Origin: an uncultured Bacillus sp.
GTDB taxonomy: Bacteria > Bacillota > Bacilli > Bacillales_B > DSM-18226
Length of the DNA: 56,275 nt
Direction of reading: 5' to 3'
Assembly (NCBI RefSeq): GCF_946478885.1
Contig: NZ_CAMLDX010000009.1
Location: 1-56,275, forward strand
Part shown: piece by piece, positions 10,945 through 19,515 of the stretch
Numbering within the stretch: position 1 is the first letter of the stretch
Layout: each line of letters starts with the position of its first letter
Made by a program: the position numbers and the translations under genes
Notes under the pieces: model-generated
Database searches by the model: none
What the model was told of the DNA's origin: nothing
What the model saw: only the letters and a program-made list of their open reading frames with translations

Positions 10945-12345
10945 CTATTTTTCAAACTCTGCCTTTTTATAAGTAAAAAGAAGACATTTTTCCCCTTTTC
11001 CATTATCCATTTCCAGACTGGATTTTTTTAATCCCGGAAGCCAAAGGATTTGTTGATTTCCGTTTGTTATGATTGGCCAGTTTTTTCTTTGCTCCACAGG
11101 GATTTTCTCATCAATAAAGATAGATTTAATCTTCTTTTTGCCCTCCATGCCTTTAACGCTCATTCGATCTCCCGGCTTCCTTGTCCGAATGATGATTGGT
11201 GCAACAGCCATTTCGGAAGCCAGCTTGAATATGTATGGCCCTGATATATCAGGTACTTCATCCGTTTCTTCCAGTATAATGGAGTCTCCATTCGGCAGTA
11301 TACATTCTCCAGGAGCCGTTAATTCGTAATAGAATTCCTCCACCTCCATTGAAGCAAAACGAAAGCTGCACAACCGGTAAGAGCGAATCACCTTCAGCCC
11401 ATCCGGAAAATCCAAACTACCTGACGGGCGTGAACCCTCAATCAGGTCGAAAAAATGATCGATATGTGAAGCAGACAGGGATTCCGGCCTTTTTTTGTAA
11501 AGATAGTTTAATATTAGTTGAATGGTTCTTCTTTGTAAAGGTACTGCTATGGAAAGAAAAGCGTCGATATCAATCATCACGAAATTCTCTTTCTTTACCT
11601 TACATACTGTACTCAATTTTTGCTGGGCTAATTCCTGTAAAAATTCCTCATCTTCTTGAAGCTCTTCGCTAAATCTTTGAAAATGCTCATGAACATGTGG
11701 ATTTTCATTTTTGAGAAAAGGTACCACATATTTTCGAAATCTATTTCGAAGATACACGTCCTTTTCATTACTGGGATCACGCCGAGGATGTAACTGATAG
11801 AAAGCACAATACTGCTCGATTTCATCCCGACTTAGGCATAAAAAGGGTCTGACAATATATCCATTCTGAAACGGTCTGAGAAAAGGAATTCCGGCCCTAG
11901 CAGAACCTGAGCTTCCGCGTGTCAGCCTCATCAGCATCGTTTCAATTTGGTCATCTCCATGATGGGCCAATGCTAAATGATCCAGTTGTAATTCCTCCAT
12001 GATCTCTGTAAAAAACTGATAACGGCATTCCCGAGAGGATACTTGAGAGCTTTTTCCTGTCTTGTCCATATACTCGGGCACATCGATTCTCTTCATCCGG
12101 AAGACAATGCCACGCTCCTTGCAAAATGCCTCGACAAATTTTGCTTCATTAAAGGATTCCTGTCCTCTGAACATATGGTCAACATGGGCAACAGCCAGGG
12201 TAAAACGATATTTTTTCTGCTGTCGCCACAGATAATGCAGCAATGCTAATGAGTCCGGTCCTCCTGAAACACCAGCAAGCAGTTGCTTCCCCTCTAATGA
12301 GAATTTCTTTTCTTTTAAAAAACATTCTACTTTCTCTTCTATCAT
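10945..12345 (-). CDS. tilS: tRNA(Ile)-lysidine synthase
   Basis: It attaches lysine to C34 of the CAU-anticodon tRNA-Ile so that it reads AUA; it is essential. The start is the ATG of MIEEKVECF (12345), 6 bp after AAGGAAGAG; an upstream in-frame ATG has no ribosome site. The 466 residues include the N-type ATP pyrophosphatase P-loop GVSGGPDSLALL (about 25-36), AVAHVDHMFRG, LAHHGDDQIETMLMRL and C-terminal substrate-binding domains (RTRKPGDRM). Confidence 0.96.
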   Translation of the reverse strand: MIEEKVECFLKEKKFSLEGKQLLAGVSGGPDSLALLHYLWRQQKKYRFTLAVAHVDHMFRGQESFNEAKFVEAFCKERGIVFRMKRIDVPEYMDKTGKSSQVSSRECRYQFFTEIMEELQLDHLALAHHGDDQIETMLMRLTRGSSGSARAGIPFLRPFQNGYIVRPFLCLSRDEIEQYCAFYQLHPRRDPSNEKDVYLRNRFRKYVVPFLKNENPHVHEHFQRFSEELQEDEEFLQELAQQKLSTVCKVKKENFVMIDIDAFLSIAVPLQRRTIQLILNYLYKKRPESLSASHIDHFFDLIEGSRPSGSLDFPDGLKVIRSYRLCSFRFASMEVEEFYYELTAPGECILPNGDSIILEETDEVPDISGPYIFKLASEMAVAPIIIRTRKPGDRMSVKGMEGKKKIKSIFIDEKIPVEQRKNWPIITNGNQQILWLPGLKKSSLEMDNGKGEKCLLFTYKKAEFEK

Positions 12346-12516
12346 AGTATGCTCTTCCTTACTATTGCATAAATCGCTCTTTATATTCATATATTCTACT
12401 AGTGATTAAGTATCTCCATAAGCATATCATGTTTCTCCTGAACATCCCAAACAAGAACAACCATTTTTCTGTTTTTTTCTGATTAGCTTACATACACCCA
12501 ACAGTTGTCCGATTTC

Positions 12517-13497
12517 CTATATAAGCTGTCCAAACAAGTAAATCACATAAAAAGAGAGTACAATGAGAAAGATAATCACAGTCTCCATGAATCCTCTTTT
12601 TCTTCCTGCCCTTCTTTGTGAGCGTGATGTACATGCCGCACTGAACGCCTTGGAGGCTTGCGCCTGCCTTACCGCAGATTGTTGCGTAGACTGCTTCTCC
12701 TGATTTACTGCCGCCAATAAATCTCTTCGCATTTCCGCAGCGGATTGATAGTGTCCCTGCAGGGCATGCAAGATGACTCCTTCATATTGTTTGAGAGATT
12801 TCTTTTGCTTAACCATAGCTGCAAGCTGTTCCATCCCACCCTTGTCTTTCCTAAATCGTTGCGGATAAACCGTATTAATCATGATCATCGCCACAGCAAA
12901 CAAATCATAGCCAGGGTCAGCTTTACGCGATCCAATGCCCCAGTAACCTCTATCATAAAATTCGGTAAACTCCTTAATTGCCCGACCTTGTAGTGTAGTT
13001 CCTCCAACATCAATACAGCGGACCTGAACCGGAGGACCTGTAACAAGCAAATTTTCCGGCTTTAGATCCCCAAATACCCAGCCGCTCTGATGTAGCTTCT
13101 CCAAGTCGGATAACAGTTGCAGAAACAATACTGGCAGCCATGCCTGTCCCTTTTGTTCTAAAAAATTTAGCAAATCCGGTCCCTGAATATACTCCATCAC
13201 ATAAAAGGGAACTGTTCCCGTTTTTGTGACCCAATCATCAACATCAAGCAAAGAAGGTCCAAGGGCAGATGCCTGGACCTTTGCAAAGGATTTTAGTACG
13301 TTAACCTCGGAGGTAATGGATGCACTGCTATTGCTCATTTTTACCGCAACAGGCTGCCTGTTGCGCTGTGCAAGATAAACCACTCCATTGGCACCGTATC
13401 CCAATTCCTTAATAAGGGTGTATCGCTTTTTATGCCATTTCCCTTCAACTAAAGTTCCGGGTGCGGCCTTACACTGATTCCTCATAGAATTCATCAT
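12517..13497 (-). CDS. yabT: Serine/threonine protein kinase, YabT-type, tail-anchored
   Basis: It resembles B. subtilis YabT, a DNA-activated Hanks-type kinase of sporulation. In 326 residues: glycine loop GYGANGVVY (33-41), catalytic lysine K53 in VAVKM, catalytic loop FGDLKPENLL, then the metal site IDVGG, where the usual DFG phenylalanine is valine, as recalled for B. subtilis YabT. A basic linker precedes one C-terminal membrane segment (ETVIIFLIVLSFYVIYLFGQ). It overlaps yabS by 29 bases. No extracellular PASTA domain is present, unlike PrkC. Confidence 0.93.
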   Translation of the reverse strand: MMNSMRNQCKAAPGTLVEGKWHKKRYTLIKELGYGANGVVYLAQRNRQPVAVKMSNSSASITSEVNVLKSFAKVQASALGPSLLDVDDWVTKTGTVPFYVMEYIQGPDLLNFLEQKGQAWLPVLFLQLLSDLEKLHQSGWVFGDLKPENLLVTGPPVQVRCIDVGGTTLQGRAIKEFTEFYDRGYWGIGSRKADPGYDLFAVAMIMINTVYPQRFRKDKGGMEQLAAMVKQKKSLKQYEGVILHALQGHYQSAAEMRRDLLAAVNQEKQSTQQSAVRQAQASKAFSAACTSRSQRRAGRKRGFMETVIIFLIVLSFYVIYLFGQLI

Positions 13498-14200
13498 CAG
13501 AAAGCAGACTCCTTAATGAACGTTTTTTTCTGAAGTAGCTTAGGGCCTCACTTAAAGCAGGCCCTGTAGGTGTGATTCCGCCTGTAGCCAGCTTCGAGAA
13601 GATCCCTGTTAAAGATTCAAGACGCGGTGTCCAATCAAGCAGCTTTTCCGCTTCACAGTTTTTCCCGGGAAATATAAAGACAGAAAATCGATTTTCACCA
13701 GACCGAGCGTTTAAGCTTAAGGAGAGATCAAGAAGCGCCTCTTTCACAGTTGGCAGCTTTTCCTTCATACTTGCACTTGTATCAACAAGGATAAGAACCT
13801 CCAATTCAACTGTTTCCCCAAGATCGTCCACTACCTCCATGATTTCTCCCCTTTTTTCAGGAGGGAGGTCCTCCATCGTTTGTGATCGTCCGAGGATTTG
13901 CTTCAACTCCTGGTTTACCAGCCCCTGCAATGTTTGTGTCATGCCCTTTCTAGTCACCATCTGCACCGTTTGGGATAGATTTTGGGTATATACCATTTGG
14001 CTTACACCGCCACCCGACATGGCAATCTCCTCAATCTCCTTCATTCCCTTTTCGTCTATCACATCATGCTCCATTACACCAATCACATTAACAGTAATGC
14101 CCTGTTCCCTCGCGAGCGCTGCCATCGCTACCGGATCTTCTCCTTGGTTTGAACATCCATCCGTTATCAATAGGATTTGCTTTAAAGTTCCTTTTTTCAA
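13469..14200 (-). CDS. yabS: von Willebrand factor A-domain protein (YabS)
   Basis: Its function is unknown; in Bacillus it sits between spoIIE and yabT. A TTG at 14200 fits best: the SD GGAGGGG is 7 bp upstream, giving LKKGTLKQILLITDGCSNQG and 243 residues. The listed longer frame has no ribosome site. Two VWA-like strands are visible: ILLITDGCSNQGEDP at the start, and LEVLILVDTSASMKEKL, whose DTSAS is a MIDAS motif (DxSxS). The translational overlap with the kinase suggests a linked job, which is inference. Confidence 0.88.
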   Translation of the reverse strand: MKKGTLKQILLITDGCSNQGEDPVAMAALAREQGITVNVIGVMEHDVIDEKGMKEIEEIAMSGGGVSQMVYTQNLSQTVQMVTRKGMTQTLQGLVNQELKQILGRSQTMEDLPPEKRGEIMEVVDDLGETVELEVLILVDTSASMKEKLPTVKEALLDLSLSLNARSGENRFSVFIFPGKNCEAEKLLDWTPRLESLTGIFSKLATGGITPTGPALSEALSYFRKKRSLRSLLSDDEFYEESV

Positions 14201-14315
14201 TGGAATTCCCCTCCATAAGTGAATTGTTACCATTTTCGACTGTATAGAGGGGATTTATACATTTGTCAGTTGTTAATCTTTCATCTGATTAAAGCGGCAT
14301 CGGATTTTGTTTTTG

Positions 14316-16793
14316 TTAATTCGCTTTCTGTCTATATTTAAGGACAGGAATAGATGCCCATTTAGGAGTATTATGTTTTATTTTTGCAACGACAACGGTC
14401 ATGTCATCTGCAATTTGACCGGATCGAGAGCGGATAACTTCTTCAATAATTAAATCTGCTACCTCCTGCGGATCCTCGGTCTTCAATTCAGTTATTTTCC
14501 GCTTCATCCATATATCATAATTCTCTACATGCTTTGGTCCTTCAAAAACACCATCACTCATCATGATAAGCAAATCACCGGCCTTTAATTGTTCGCTGAC
14601 CACATCAACCTCCAGTTCACGAATGATTCCCATTGGAAGATTGTTCGCCTGTATTTTTATAACCCGATCTCCTCTTTTAATAAAACTTGGAATGGAGCCA
14701 ATCTTCAGAAATTTAGTTGAGGCATTCTGCAGGTCGATCATTGCAAGATCCAGCGTAGAGAATATTTCATCTGTCGTTCTTAATGACAGAACAGAATTGA
14801 CTGATTTAATCGCGACCTTTTCCTCAATCCCTGACTGCAGGATTTTTTGCAACAGCTGCAGCGTTTCCTGACTCTCGATATGGGCTCTCTCCCCATTTCC
14901 CATACCGTCACTAATGGCAATGGCATATTTCCCCCCGCCTAGCTCAATCGTGGAATAGCTGTCACCGGAAATCAGCCCGCCATCCTTGGCTGCATGGGCA
15001 ACACCGGTTTGAATTGTGTAGGTTTTGGCAGAACGAAACGTAACATGATAGATTGTATTTGAATCCGGTGCGTACTCTTCCTTACTCACCAGAATATTTT
15101 CACTCAAGATATCTGAAAGCATTGGCGCAATGATTTTTTCACATTCCCCATGCCCTTCATAATCGGGCAGAGTCATCTCGATGTCCACATTTCCCTGTTC
15201 AAGACTGTACACATCTACATTATCAATCTCAATCCCGAAATCCTGTAATGCTTCCAGGATTAATTCTTCCTGCCTGTGGTGGTTTTCTCGTTCCCTTTGG
15301 ATCTCTTTTGCGAAATTCCCCATTACCTCAGAAACACCTAATAATTGATCGGCAACAAGCCGTCTTGATTCCTTTACCTGTTTTTTCAGCTTCTGATTTG
15401 CCTGATAAAAAGTTAATTCCTGATCCATCACCTCGATTACTTTTTTTGGTTTAATGCAATGGGACTCAAAATCACGGTATAATTTTTGTGAAATCCCCTC
15501 TTCTCTTTGCTCCATTTCAAGCATAATTTGCTTCATATAATCATAGGTTGTACTAAAATTCTTTCCCCAGCATTTATCCTTACGATGACAAAGCTGGCAT
15601 GTTTTTTCCGTAACATTGCCTAGAAAGTAGTCCAGTTCGCGATCGATATCCTCAAATTCCATTTTTTCATCATGACTGGAAAAACTATCAGACAGCGCCT
15701 GAAAGACACTAGAAAATTGTGCTACTCTTTGCGCTGTAACATCTCTCATTTTTCTCATATAGACTTGTTGCTCCTGTGTATGCTCAGCGGTCCCGGGAAT
15801 ATATTTTGCTAGCTTGGAAGTAAGGCTTACTGGGGTAAGGAAGAACAGGATCACTGCCACAGCAGATTCAGAAATAGTTTTCACAAGATTTGCACTGCCA
15901 TCGCCGTACATCCCAAGCAATAAAGTTGCAATGAACAGACCTACGGCAACACCAATCTTTTGTCCCTCCTTTAAGAGGCCTCCGAGTAAACCAGAAAAGG
16001 CCAAAAGACTCATATGAAAAAAACTCGAAATGTTTGCCAAGCTGAAAATCAGGCCAGTGACAACACCAACTGTTGAACCGATAGTGGCTCCAGCAACAAA
16101 CGCAAAGAGGATGACGAGATAACGGGAAAAGATATGTTCAATGGAAAGATCATATATAGACCAACCGATCGTTCCGGTCATAACGGATGCGAGCAAGATA
16201 ATGAGACAGACGATTTCTTCCGTTTTTAACGATTGCCTCCTTTTTGTAATCGAGAGCAGCGGGAGGCTTTGCAGAAAGATCAGGGTCAGAATAAAACCTA
16301 ATCCGGCTTCAACGCCAGACATGAGCAAGTCATACAAGGAGATCGTCTGGTTGTAAAAATATCCCTCTGCCACACTTCCAAGCAGGATAATCGACAACAC
16401 ATAGAACGGGATAATTTTCACTTCATTTTTCAGCCATCTCTTTGTTGCACGGTATACTATTAAGTAGATAACCGTTAACGCAAACGTTGAAACGGCATCC
16501 CTGATTGATAGCGTGGCAGCCCCCGCAATCAATCCGACCAGCGCAAGAGGGGCACGGTCCCTTCTGATTAAATAAACAGCAGCAAAGAAAGGAATACTAA
16601 ATGGAGTTAATTTCGCTAAAATTAAGGCTCGTCCCAGTAAAAATCCAATTAATAAAAGGATATAGCCTTTTTTTAGAAAAATCATTTCGAGTTGGGATTG
16701 AATATTTATAAAAGGGTTATCAAACTTCAACTTCGTTTTGCTAAAGTCTACTTGACGAATAGGTTCCATGAAACTCCGCTCTACCTTTTCCAC
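14316..16793 (-). CDS. spoIIE: Stage II sporulation protein E (membrane PP2C phosphatase)
   Basis: It dephosphorylates the anti-anti-sigma factor SpoIIAA to activate sigma-F in the forespore, and it acts at the asymmetric septum with FtsZ. Of 825 residues, about 35-320 hold roughly ten membrane helices. A cysteine-rich stretch (TCQLCHRKDKCW) opens the central oligomerisation region. The C-terminal PP2C domain begins near YAIAISDGMGNGERA and ends with the metal-binding DDMTVVVAKI. A Spo0A-type promoter lies upstream. Confidence 0.96.
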   Translation of the reverse strand: MEKVERSFMEPIRQVDFSKTKLKFDNPFINIQSQLEMIFLKKGYILLLIGFLLGRALILAKLTPFSIPFFAAVYLIRRDRAPLALVGLIAGAATLSIRDAVSTFALTVIYLIVYRATKRWLKNEVKIIPFYVLSIILLGSVAEGYFYNQTISLYDLLMSGVEAGLGFILTLIFLQSLPLLSITKRRQSLKTEEIVCLIILLASVMTGTIGWSIYDLSIEHIFSRYLVILFAFVAGATIGSTVGVVTGLIFSLANISSFFHMSLLAFSGLLGGLLKEGQKIGVAVGLFIATLLLGMYGDGSANLVKTISESAVAVILFFLTPVSLTSKLAKYIPGTAEHTQEQQVYMRKMRDVTAQRVAQFSSVFQALSDSFSSHDEKMEFEDIDRELDYFLGNVTEKTCQLCHRKDKCWGKNFSTTYDYMKQIMLEMEQREEGISQKLYRDFESHCIKPKKVIEVMDQELTFYQANQKLKKQVKESRRLVADQLLGVSEVMGNFAKEIQRERENHHRQEELILEALQDFGIEIDNVDVYSLEQGNVDIEMTLPDYEGHGECEKIIAPMLSDILSENILVSKEEYAPDSNTIYHVTFRSAKTYTIQTGVAHAAKDGGLISGDSYSTIELGGGKYAIAISDGMGNGERAHIESQETLQLLQKILQSGIEEKVAIKSVNSVLSLRTTDEIFSTLDLAMIDLQNASTKFLKIGSIPSFIKRGDRVIKIQANNLPMGIIRELEVDVVSEQLKAGDLLIMMSDGVFEGPKHVENYDIWMKRKITELKTEDPQEVADLIIEEVIRSRSGQIADDMTVVVAKIKHNTPKWASIPVLKYRQKAN

Positions 16794-16830
16794 ATAGCTT
16801 CACTCCCTGTTAAAGATACTGTTGCTGAAC

Positions 16831-16864
16831 ATTATAAGGATAAGCCTTCTAAAAGTTTGTCAAA
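16831..16864 (-). promoter_or_regulatory. spoIIE promoter: sigma-A with 21-bp spacer and 0A box
   Basis: On the minus strand TTGACA (16858-16863), then 21 bp, then TATAAT (16831-16836). A 21-bp spacer is too long for sigma-A alone and is the hallmark of Spo0A-dependent promoters such as spoIIE and spoIIG. TTTGTCAAA on the plus strand (16856-16864) is a perfect 0A box over the -35. A weaker box, CGTCGAA on the minus strand, lies at 16890-16896. Confidence 0.85.
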
Positions 16865-17058
16865 ACTTAAGACCACCGTTTGATTTTTGTTCGACGCTAT
16901 TCACCTAATTTACTAAAAAGGAAACAGGATTATATATCTTATGAGCAAAAAGCAGGGCAGGATTGCAAAAATATCGTTAGATCCCGCGATAAATATATTT
17001 TCTTTCCTTCTGATTTATTTTTCTCTCTTTCAGCTTTTCATCGTTATTTTTTAGTGTA
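16865..17058. other. Gap between spoIIE promoter and tRNA promoter
   Basis: No gene recognised. The part nearest spoIIE holds the weaker 0A-like site (16890-16896). The remainder is AT-rich without a supported reading frame. Confidence 0.5.
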
Positions 17059-17087
17059 TTGACACCGCCATAAATTCTTTGTAATAT
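17059..17087 (+). promoter_or_regulatory. tRNA-Met promoter (sigma-A)
   Basis: TTGACA (17059-17064), a 17-bp spacer and TAATAT (17082-17087), on the plus strand, about 26 bp before the tRNA. Confidence 0.8.
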
Positions 17088-17113
17088 ATATATTGTGTCG
17101 TTAAATGTCTTAC

Positions 17114-17187
17114 GGCGGTGTAGCTCAGCTGGCTAGAGCGTACGGTTCATACCCGTAAGGTCGGGGGTTCGATCCCCTCCGCCGCTA
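17114..17187 (+). tRNA. tRNA-Met (CAT), elongator type
   Basis: A 74-nt cloverleaf. The acceptor GGCGGTG/CGCCGCT has two G-U pairs, the D arm is GCTC...GAGC, the anticodon stem is TACGG/CCGTA around loop TTCATAC (anticodon CAT), and the T arm is GGGGG TTCGATC CCCTC. No CCA is encoded. It closely matches my memory of the B. subtilis elongator tRNA-Met next to spoIIE, but here it is on the strand opposite to spoIIE and yabR, and no tRNA-Glu follows. Confidence 0.96.
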
Positions 17188-17199
17188 TCACTTAAAAAC

Positions 17200-17219
17200 G
17201 AAAGTGCCTTGGCACTTTC
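17200..17219. terminator. Hairpin after tRNA-Met
   Basis: A perfect 9-bp repeat, GAAAGTGCC/GGCACTTTC. On the minus strand it is followed by GTTTTT, while on the plus strand the T tract is weak, so it may stop minus-strand transcripts better than the tRNA's own. Confidence 0.6.
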
Positions 17220-17272
17220 TTAGATTGGACTTTCACCAATCAGTCATTAACAGTTTGCTAGGCGTGCAAAAC

Positions 17273-17404
17273 AAAAAAAGAAGCTGTCCCATAAGGTGTC
17301 AGGCATCCACAATGGATCAATATCCCGCGCAGATTGCTGCAAAAGGATACAAGATTCTTATTGTGGTGCCTAACACCTTTGCATTCGGGACAGCTTCTTT
17401 TTTT
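17273..17404. repeat. Long-hairpin dispersed repeat, copy 2
   Basis: The left arm A7 GAAGCTGTCCCATAAGGTGT CAGGCATCCACAA is mirrored by the right arm TTGTGGTGCCTAACACC...CGGGACAGCTTC T7. The ends are A7/T7, so it can act as a bidirectional terminator between convergent tRNA-Met and yabR. It is the most symmetrical of the three copies. Confidence 0.88.
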
Positions 17405-17425
17405 GCTGTCAGGTCTTATCTAATG

Positions 17426-17458
17426 ACAAAAAGACAAATCCACCGGAGGATTTGTCTT
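17426..17458 (-). terminator. yabR terminator
   Basis: A perfect 11-bp stem, AAGACAAATCC (17431-17441) with GGATTTGTCTT (17448-17458), with a U-rich tail on the minus strand, 60 bp past the yabR stop. Confidence 0.85.
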
Positions 17459-17516
17459 CAGCAAAGGGAATATAAACGATAAACCCTGCTATGTTTATAA
17501 ATAAATCAGCAGCAAG

Positions 17517-17987
17517 TTAACCTCTTCTAGCGCCTCTTCCGCCGCGCTTAGATTCTGTATGACGCTTTAGAGAAGATAAACGATCTTCACTGTCCTTTAA
17601 AAAACGAGCCATCTTTGTTTCAAATGTCTCTTTAGGAGCACGGTTATCATTTGATTTTCCATGACGCGGACGCTGAGAGTAACCTCCTCTGGATTCACCA
17701 CGTTCGCCTCTGTCATGTCTCGCCGTTCTTTCTGATCTTTCCGGGCGCGGGCGGTCTATTGCCTTCTTAATAGAAAGACCTATTTTTCCGTCCTTTTCCA
17801 CATTAATAATCTTTACAGTTACAACGTCGCCGACTTTCAAATGCTCGTTAATATCCTTTACATAATTGTCTGCGACTTCACTAATGTGAACAAGACCGGT
17901 TAAGCCTTCCGGCAGCTCAACAAAAGCTCCAAAATTAGTAATGCCTGTTACCTTTCCTTGTAACTTGCTGCCTACTTCGATTGACAT
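17517..17987 (-). CDS. yabR: S1-domain RNA-binding protein (YabR)
   Basis: It is a general-stress-protein-13 type protein. Residues 1-75 form one S1 domain (GSKLQGKVTGITNFGAFVEL, GLVHISEVADNYVKD, GKIGLSIKKA) with strong similarity to the PNPase S1 repeat. The rest is a basic Arg/Gly/Glu-rich linker ending LKDSEDRLSSLKRHTESKRG GRGARRG, which is well conserved in B. subtilis YabR. An RNA or ribosome role is inferred from the fold. The linker is longer than in B. subtilis (156 residues in total). The SD GGAGG lies a rather long 12 bp from the ATG. Confidence 0.9.
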   Translation of the reverse strand: MSIEVGSKLQGKVTGITNFGAFVELPEGLTGLVHISEVADNYVKDINEHLKVGDVVTVKIINVEKDGKIGLSIKKAIDRPRPERSERTARHDRGERGESRGGYSQRPRHGKSNDNRAPKETFETKMARFLKDSEDRLSSLKRHTESKRGGRGARRG

Positions 17988-18072
17988 AAAAAGAAATTTC
18001 CTCCTTAAAAATATGCAAAATCATACTTACCCTTTATTATACAGAATATAAGAAAGGAGTGCAATAATACCT

Positions 18073-18465
18073 TTAATCCGTCTTTTTTTCCTTTTCTTCT
18101 TCAGGAAGGGTAAAAATAATCTCACCCTTTTCAGATAAGAAGTATTCTTTTCTTGCTAGCTTTGCAATATACTCGTCGTCGTTTAGCTTCACAATCTCAT
18201 CTTTTAATAAACTTTCTTCACTTTTCAAGGCAACCAGTTCTTTTTCAAGCTGTTCCTTTTCTTCCAGCTTTTTTGCTTCTACCTTATTCTGTGATATCAC
18301 GGTTGAAACCATAAAAAAAGTAATGACAGCAGCCAGTACAAAAAAAGCAGTCAATCGTCTGATAAGAACCTTTTTTCGTCTTGCAGCATGCAGTTGCCCT
18401 TCTTCCTGCTGTATAGCATATTGAGTTTTCAGCTTAGCGATTGATTGCTTTTTTAACGCACCCAT
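18073..18465 (-). CDS. divIC: Cell division protein DivIC (FtsB-like)
   Basis: It is a bitopic divisome protein that acts with FtsL and DivIB. In 130 residues: a basic cytoplasmic head, one membrane segment (about 37-56, LTAFFVLAAVITFFMVSTVI), a Glu/Lys/Leu coiled coil (65-97) and the conserved end ARKEYFLSEKGEIIFTLPE. It follows yabQ by 28 bp with an AAGGGGG ribosome site, in the standard yabP-yabQ-divIC order. Confidence 0.95.
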   Translation of the reverse strand: MGALKKQSIAKLKTQYAIQQEEGQLHAARRKKVLIRRLTAFFVLAAVITFFMVSTVISQNKVEAKKLEEKEQLEKELVALKSEESLLKDEIVKLNDDEYIAKLARKEYFLSEKGEIIFTLPEEEKEKKTD

Positions 18466-18493
18466 CTGCAGTCCCCCTTACTAGTCTATTTTT

Positions 18494-19108
18494 TCATTTA
18501 TTCTTCCAGGTATGGTAATAATTCTTTAGTGAGACTAATTTTCCTGCTAATTTATTATATAACTTCTCGACCGTTTTTTTAAAACTTTTCGGGATAAATT
18601 TCCAAAAAAGCAACAGCAGCCATTGTAATGGTTTCAATATCATTTTCAATATAAACAAAACGCATTTAAGCAGCCATATGACGGCAGCGAACAGACCTTT
18701 TCCAAGACTAATGATAATGGCAATCACGGTCGTGATCAATATATATATCGGCTTATAAATCAACAAGTTAATAAGTCTTACAAGAGAACGGAGCACAAAA
18801 ATGCAGAATTTTATCATTTTTTCAAGACATTTTAAATACCACTGCTTAAATAAGCCCTGATAGGCGGCAAACCCGCAGAATAACGCGATAAAGATATAGA
18901 ACCGCAGTTCACCCTGATTGACTTGAAATAACGCATAGAAAACGAGCAAGCCCTGTACTGCCATGAATAGGATATCGTTAAAAAAGACAATCCAGCTTTT
19001 CCTCTTTCTTCGCTGCAGAAATCGATTATACGTATCAAGCACAGCACCAAAGAAAACTCCCATGCTGATCATGGCCAGCATGGTTGCAAATTGTGTACTG
19101 AGGGTCAT
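18494..19108 (-). CDS. yabQ: Spore cortex biosynthesis protein YabQ
   Basis: It is a mother-cell membrane protein needed for spore cortex formation. It has 204 residues with membrane helices at about 6-25, 40-60, 67-85 and a long hydrophobic central stretch (RSLVRLINLLIYKPIYILIT through LLLLFWKFIP), and a basic tail. The ATG overlaps the yabP stop by 4 bases. The N terminus (LSTQFATMLAMISMGVFFGAV) is the recognisable YabQ domain. Confidence 0.92.
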   Translation of the reverse strand: MTLSTQFATMLAMISMGVFFGAVLDTYNRFLQRRKRKSWIVFFNDILFMAVQGLLVFYALFQVNQGELRFYIFIALFCGFAAYQGLFKQWYLKCLEKMIKFCIFVLRSLVRLINLLIYKPIYILITTVIAIIISLGKGLFAAVIWLLKCVLFILKMILKPLQWLLLLFWKFIPKSFKKTVEKLYNKLAGKLVSLKNYYHTWKNK

Positions 19109-19404
19109 CGGAACAACTTGCTAAAGAATCCTTTAGCCTTATCTCCTGTTTGTTCATCAATATAAACCAGGTCAAATACCTTCCCTTTGATGGAAACAAT
19201 CCCCCTGTCCACATCAAGGTTCTTCATCTGCAAATTTTCCCCTTTTATCGCTAAAAATCCCATTACGGTTTCCAATAAAAATTCCTCATTATCAAAGCTC
19301 TCTACCTGCTTAACTCCAGTAATCTCCAATGTTTTTCTGCCCTTCATGATCACATCGTGCTCTTGGACAGTCTTAGTCGAATTTGTATCGTAATACTGAC
19401 TCAT
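19105..19404 (-). CDS. yabP: Sporulation protein YabP
   Basis: It is made in the mother cell and needed with YabQ for cortex or engulfment-linked steps. The 99-residue beta-rich protein includes HDVIMKGRKTLEITGVKQVE SF and FLAIKGENLQMKNLDVDRGI, the YabP/YqfC family pattern. The start has SD GAGGGG at 6 bp. A sigma-E-like promoter lies upstream, consistent with mother-cell expression. Confidence 0.94.
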   Translation of the reverse strand: MSQYYDTNSTKTVQEHDVIMKGRKTLEITGVKQVESFDNEEFLLETVMGFLAIKGENLQMKNLDVDRGIVSIKGKVFDLVYIDEQTGDKAKGFFSKLFR

Positions 19405-19423
19405 CCTTATCCCCTCGCAATCA

Positions 19424-19452
19424 ATTGTACAACCTGTTTGTACATGTTATGA
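19424..19452 (-). promoter_or_regulatory. Candidate sigma-E promoter of yabP-yabQ
   Basis: On the minus strand TCATAAC (19446-19452), 14 bp, and TGTACAAT (19424-19431). The -10 is close to the sigma-E consensus CATACAAT, and the spacing is right. Confidence 0.45.
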
Positions 19453-19515
19453 GAAGCTGTGGGAATCTAGAACACGAAAAGGCGGAGATAGCGTTTATTC
19501 AACACCCGCTGTATA

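Noticed and set aside
13572..14222. 216-codon plus-strand frame
   Set aside because: It is the antisense shadow of yabS, whose product has recognisable VWA motifs and a good start.
17204..17482. 92-codon plus-strand frame after the tRNA
   Set aside because: It runs straight through the hairpin repeat and yabR terminator; a palindrome-derived frame.
17188..17516. tRNA-Glu beside tRNA-Met
   Set aside because: No second cloverleaf was found; the interval is filled with three hairpins.
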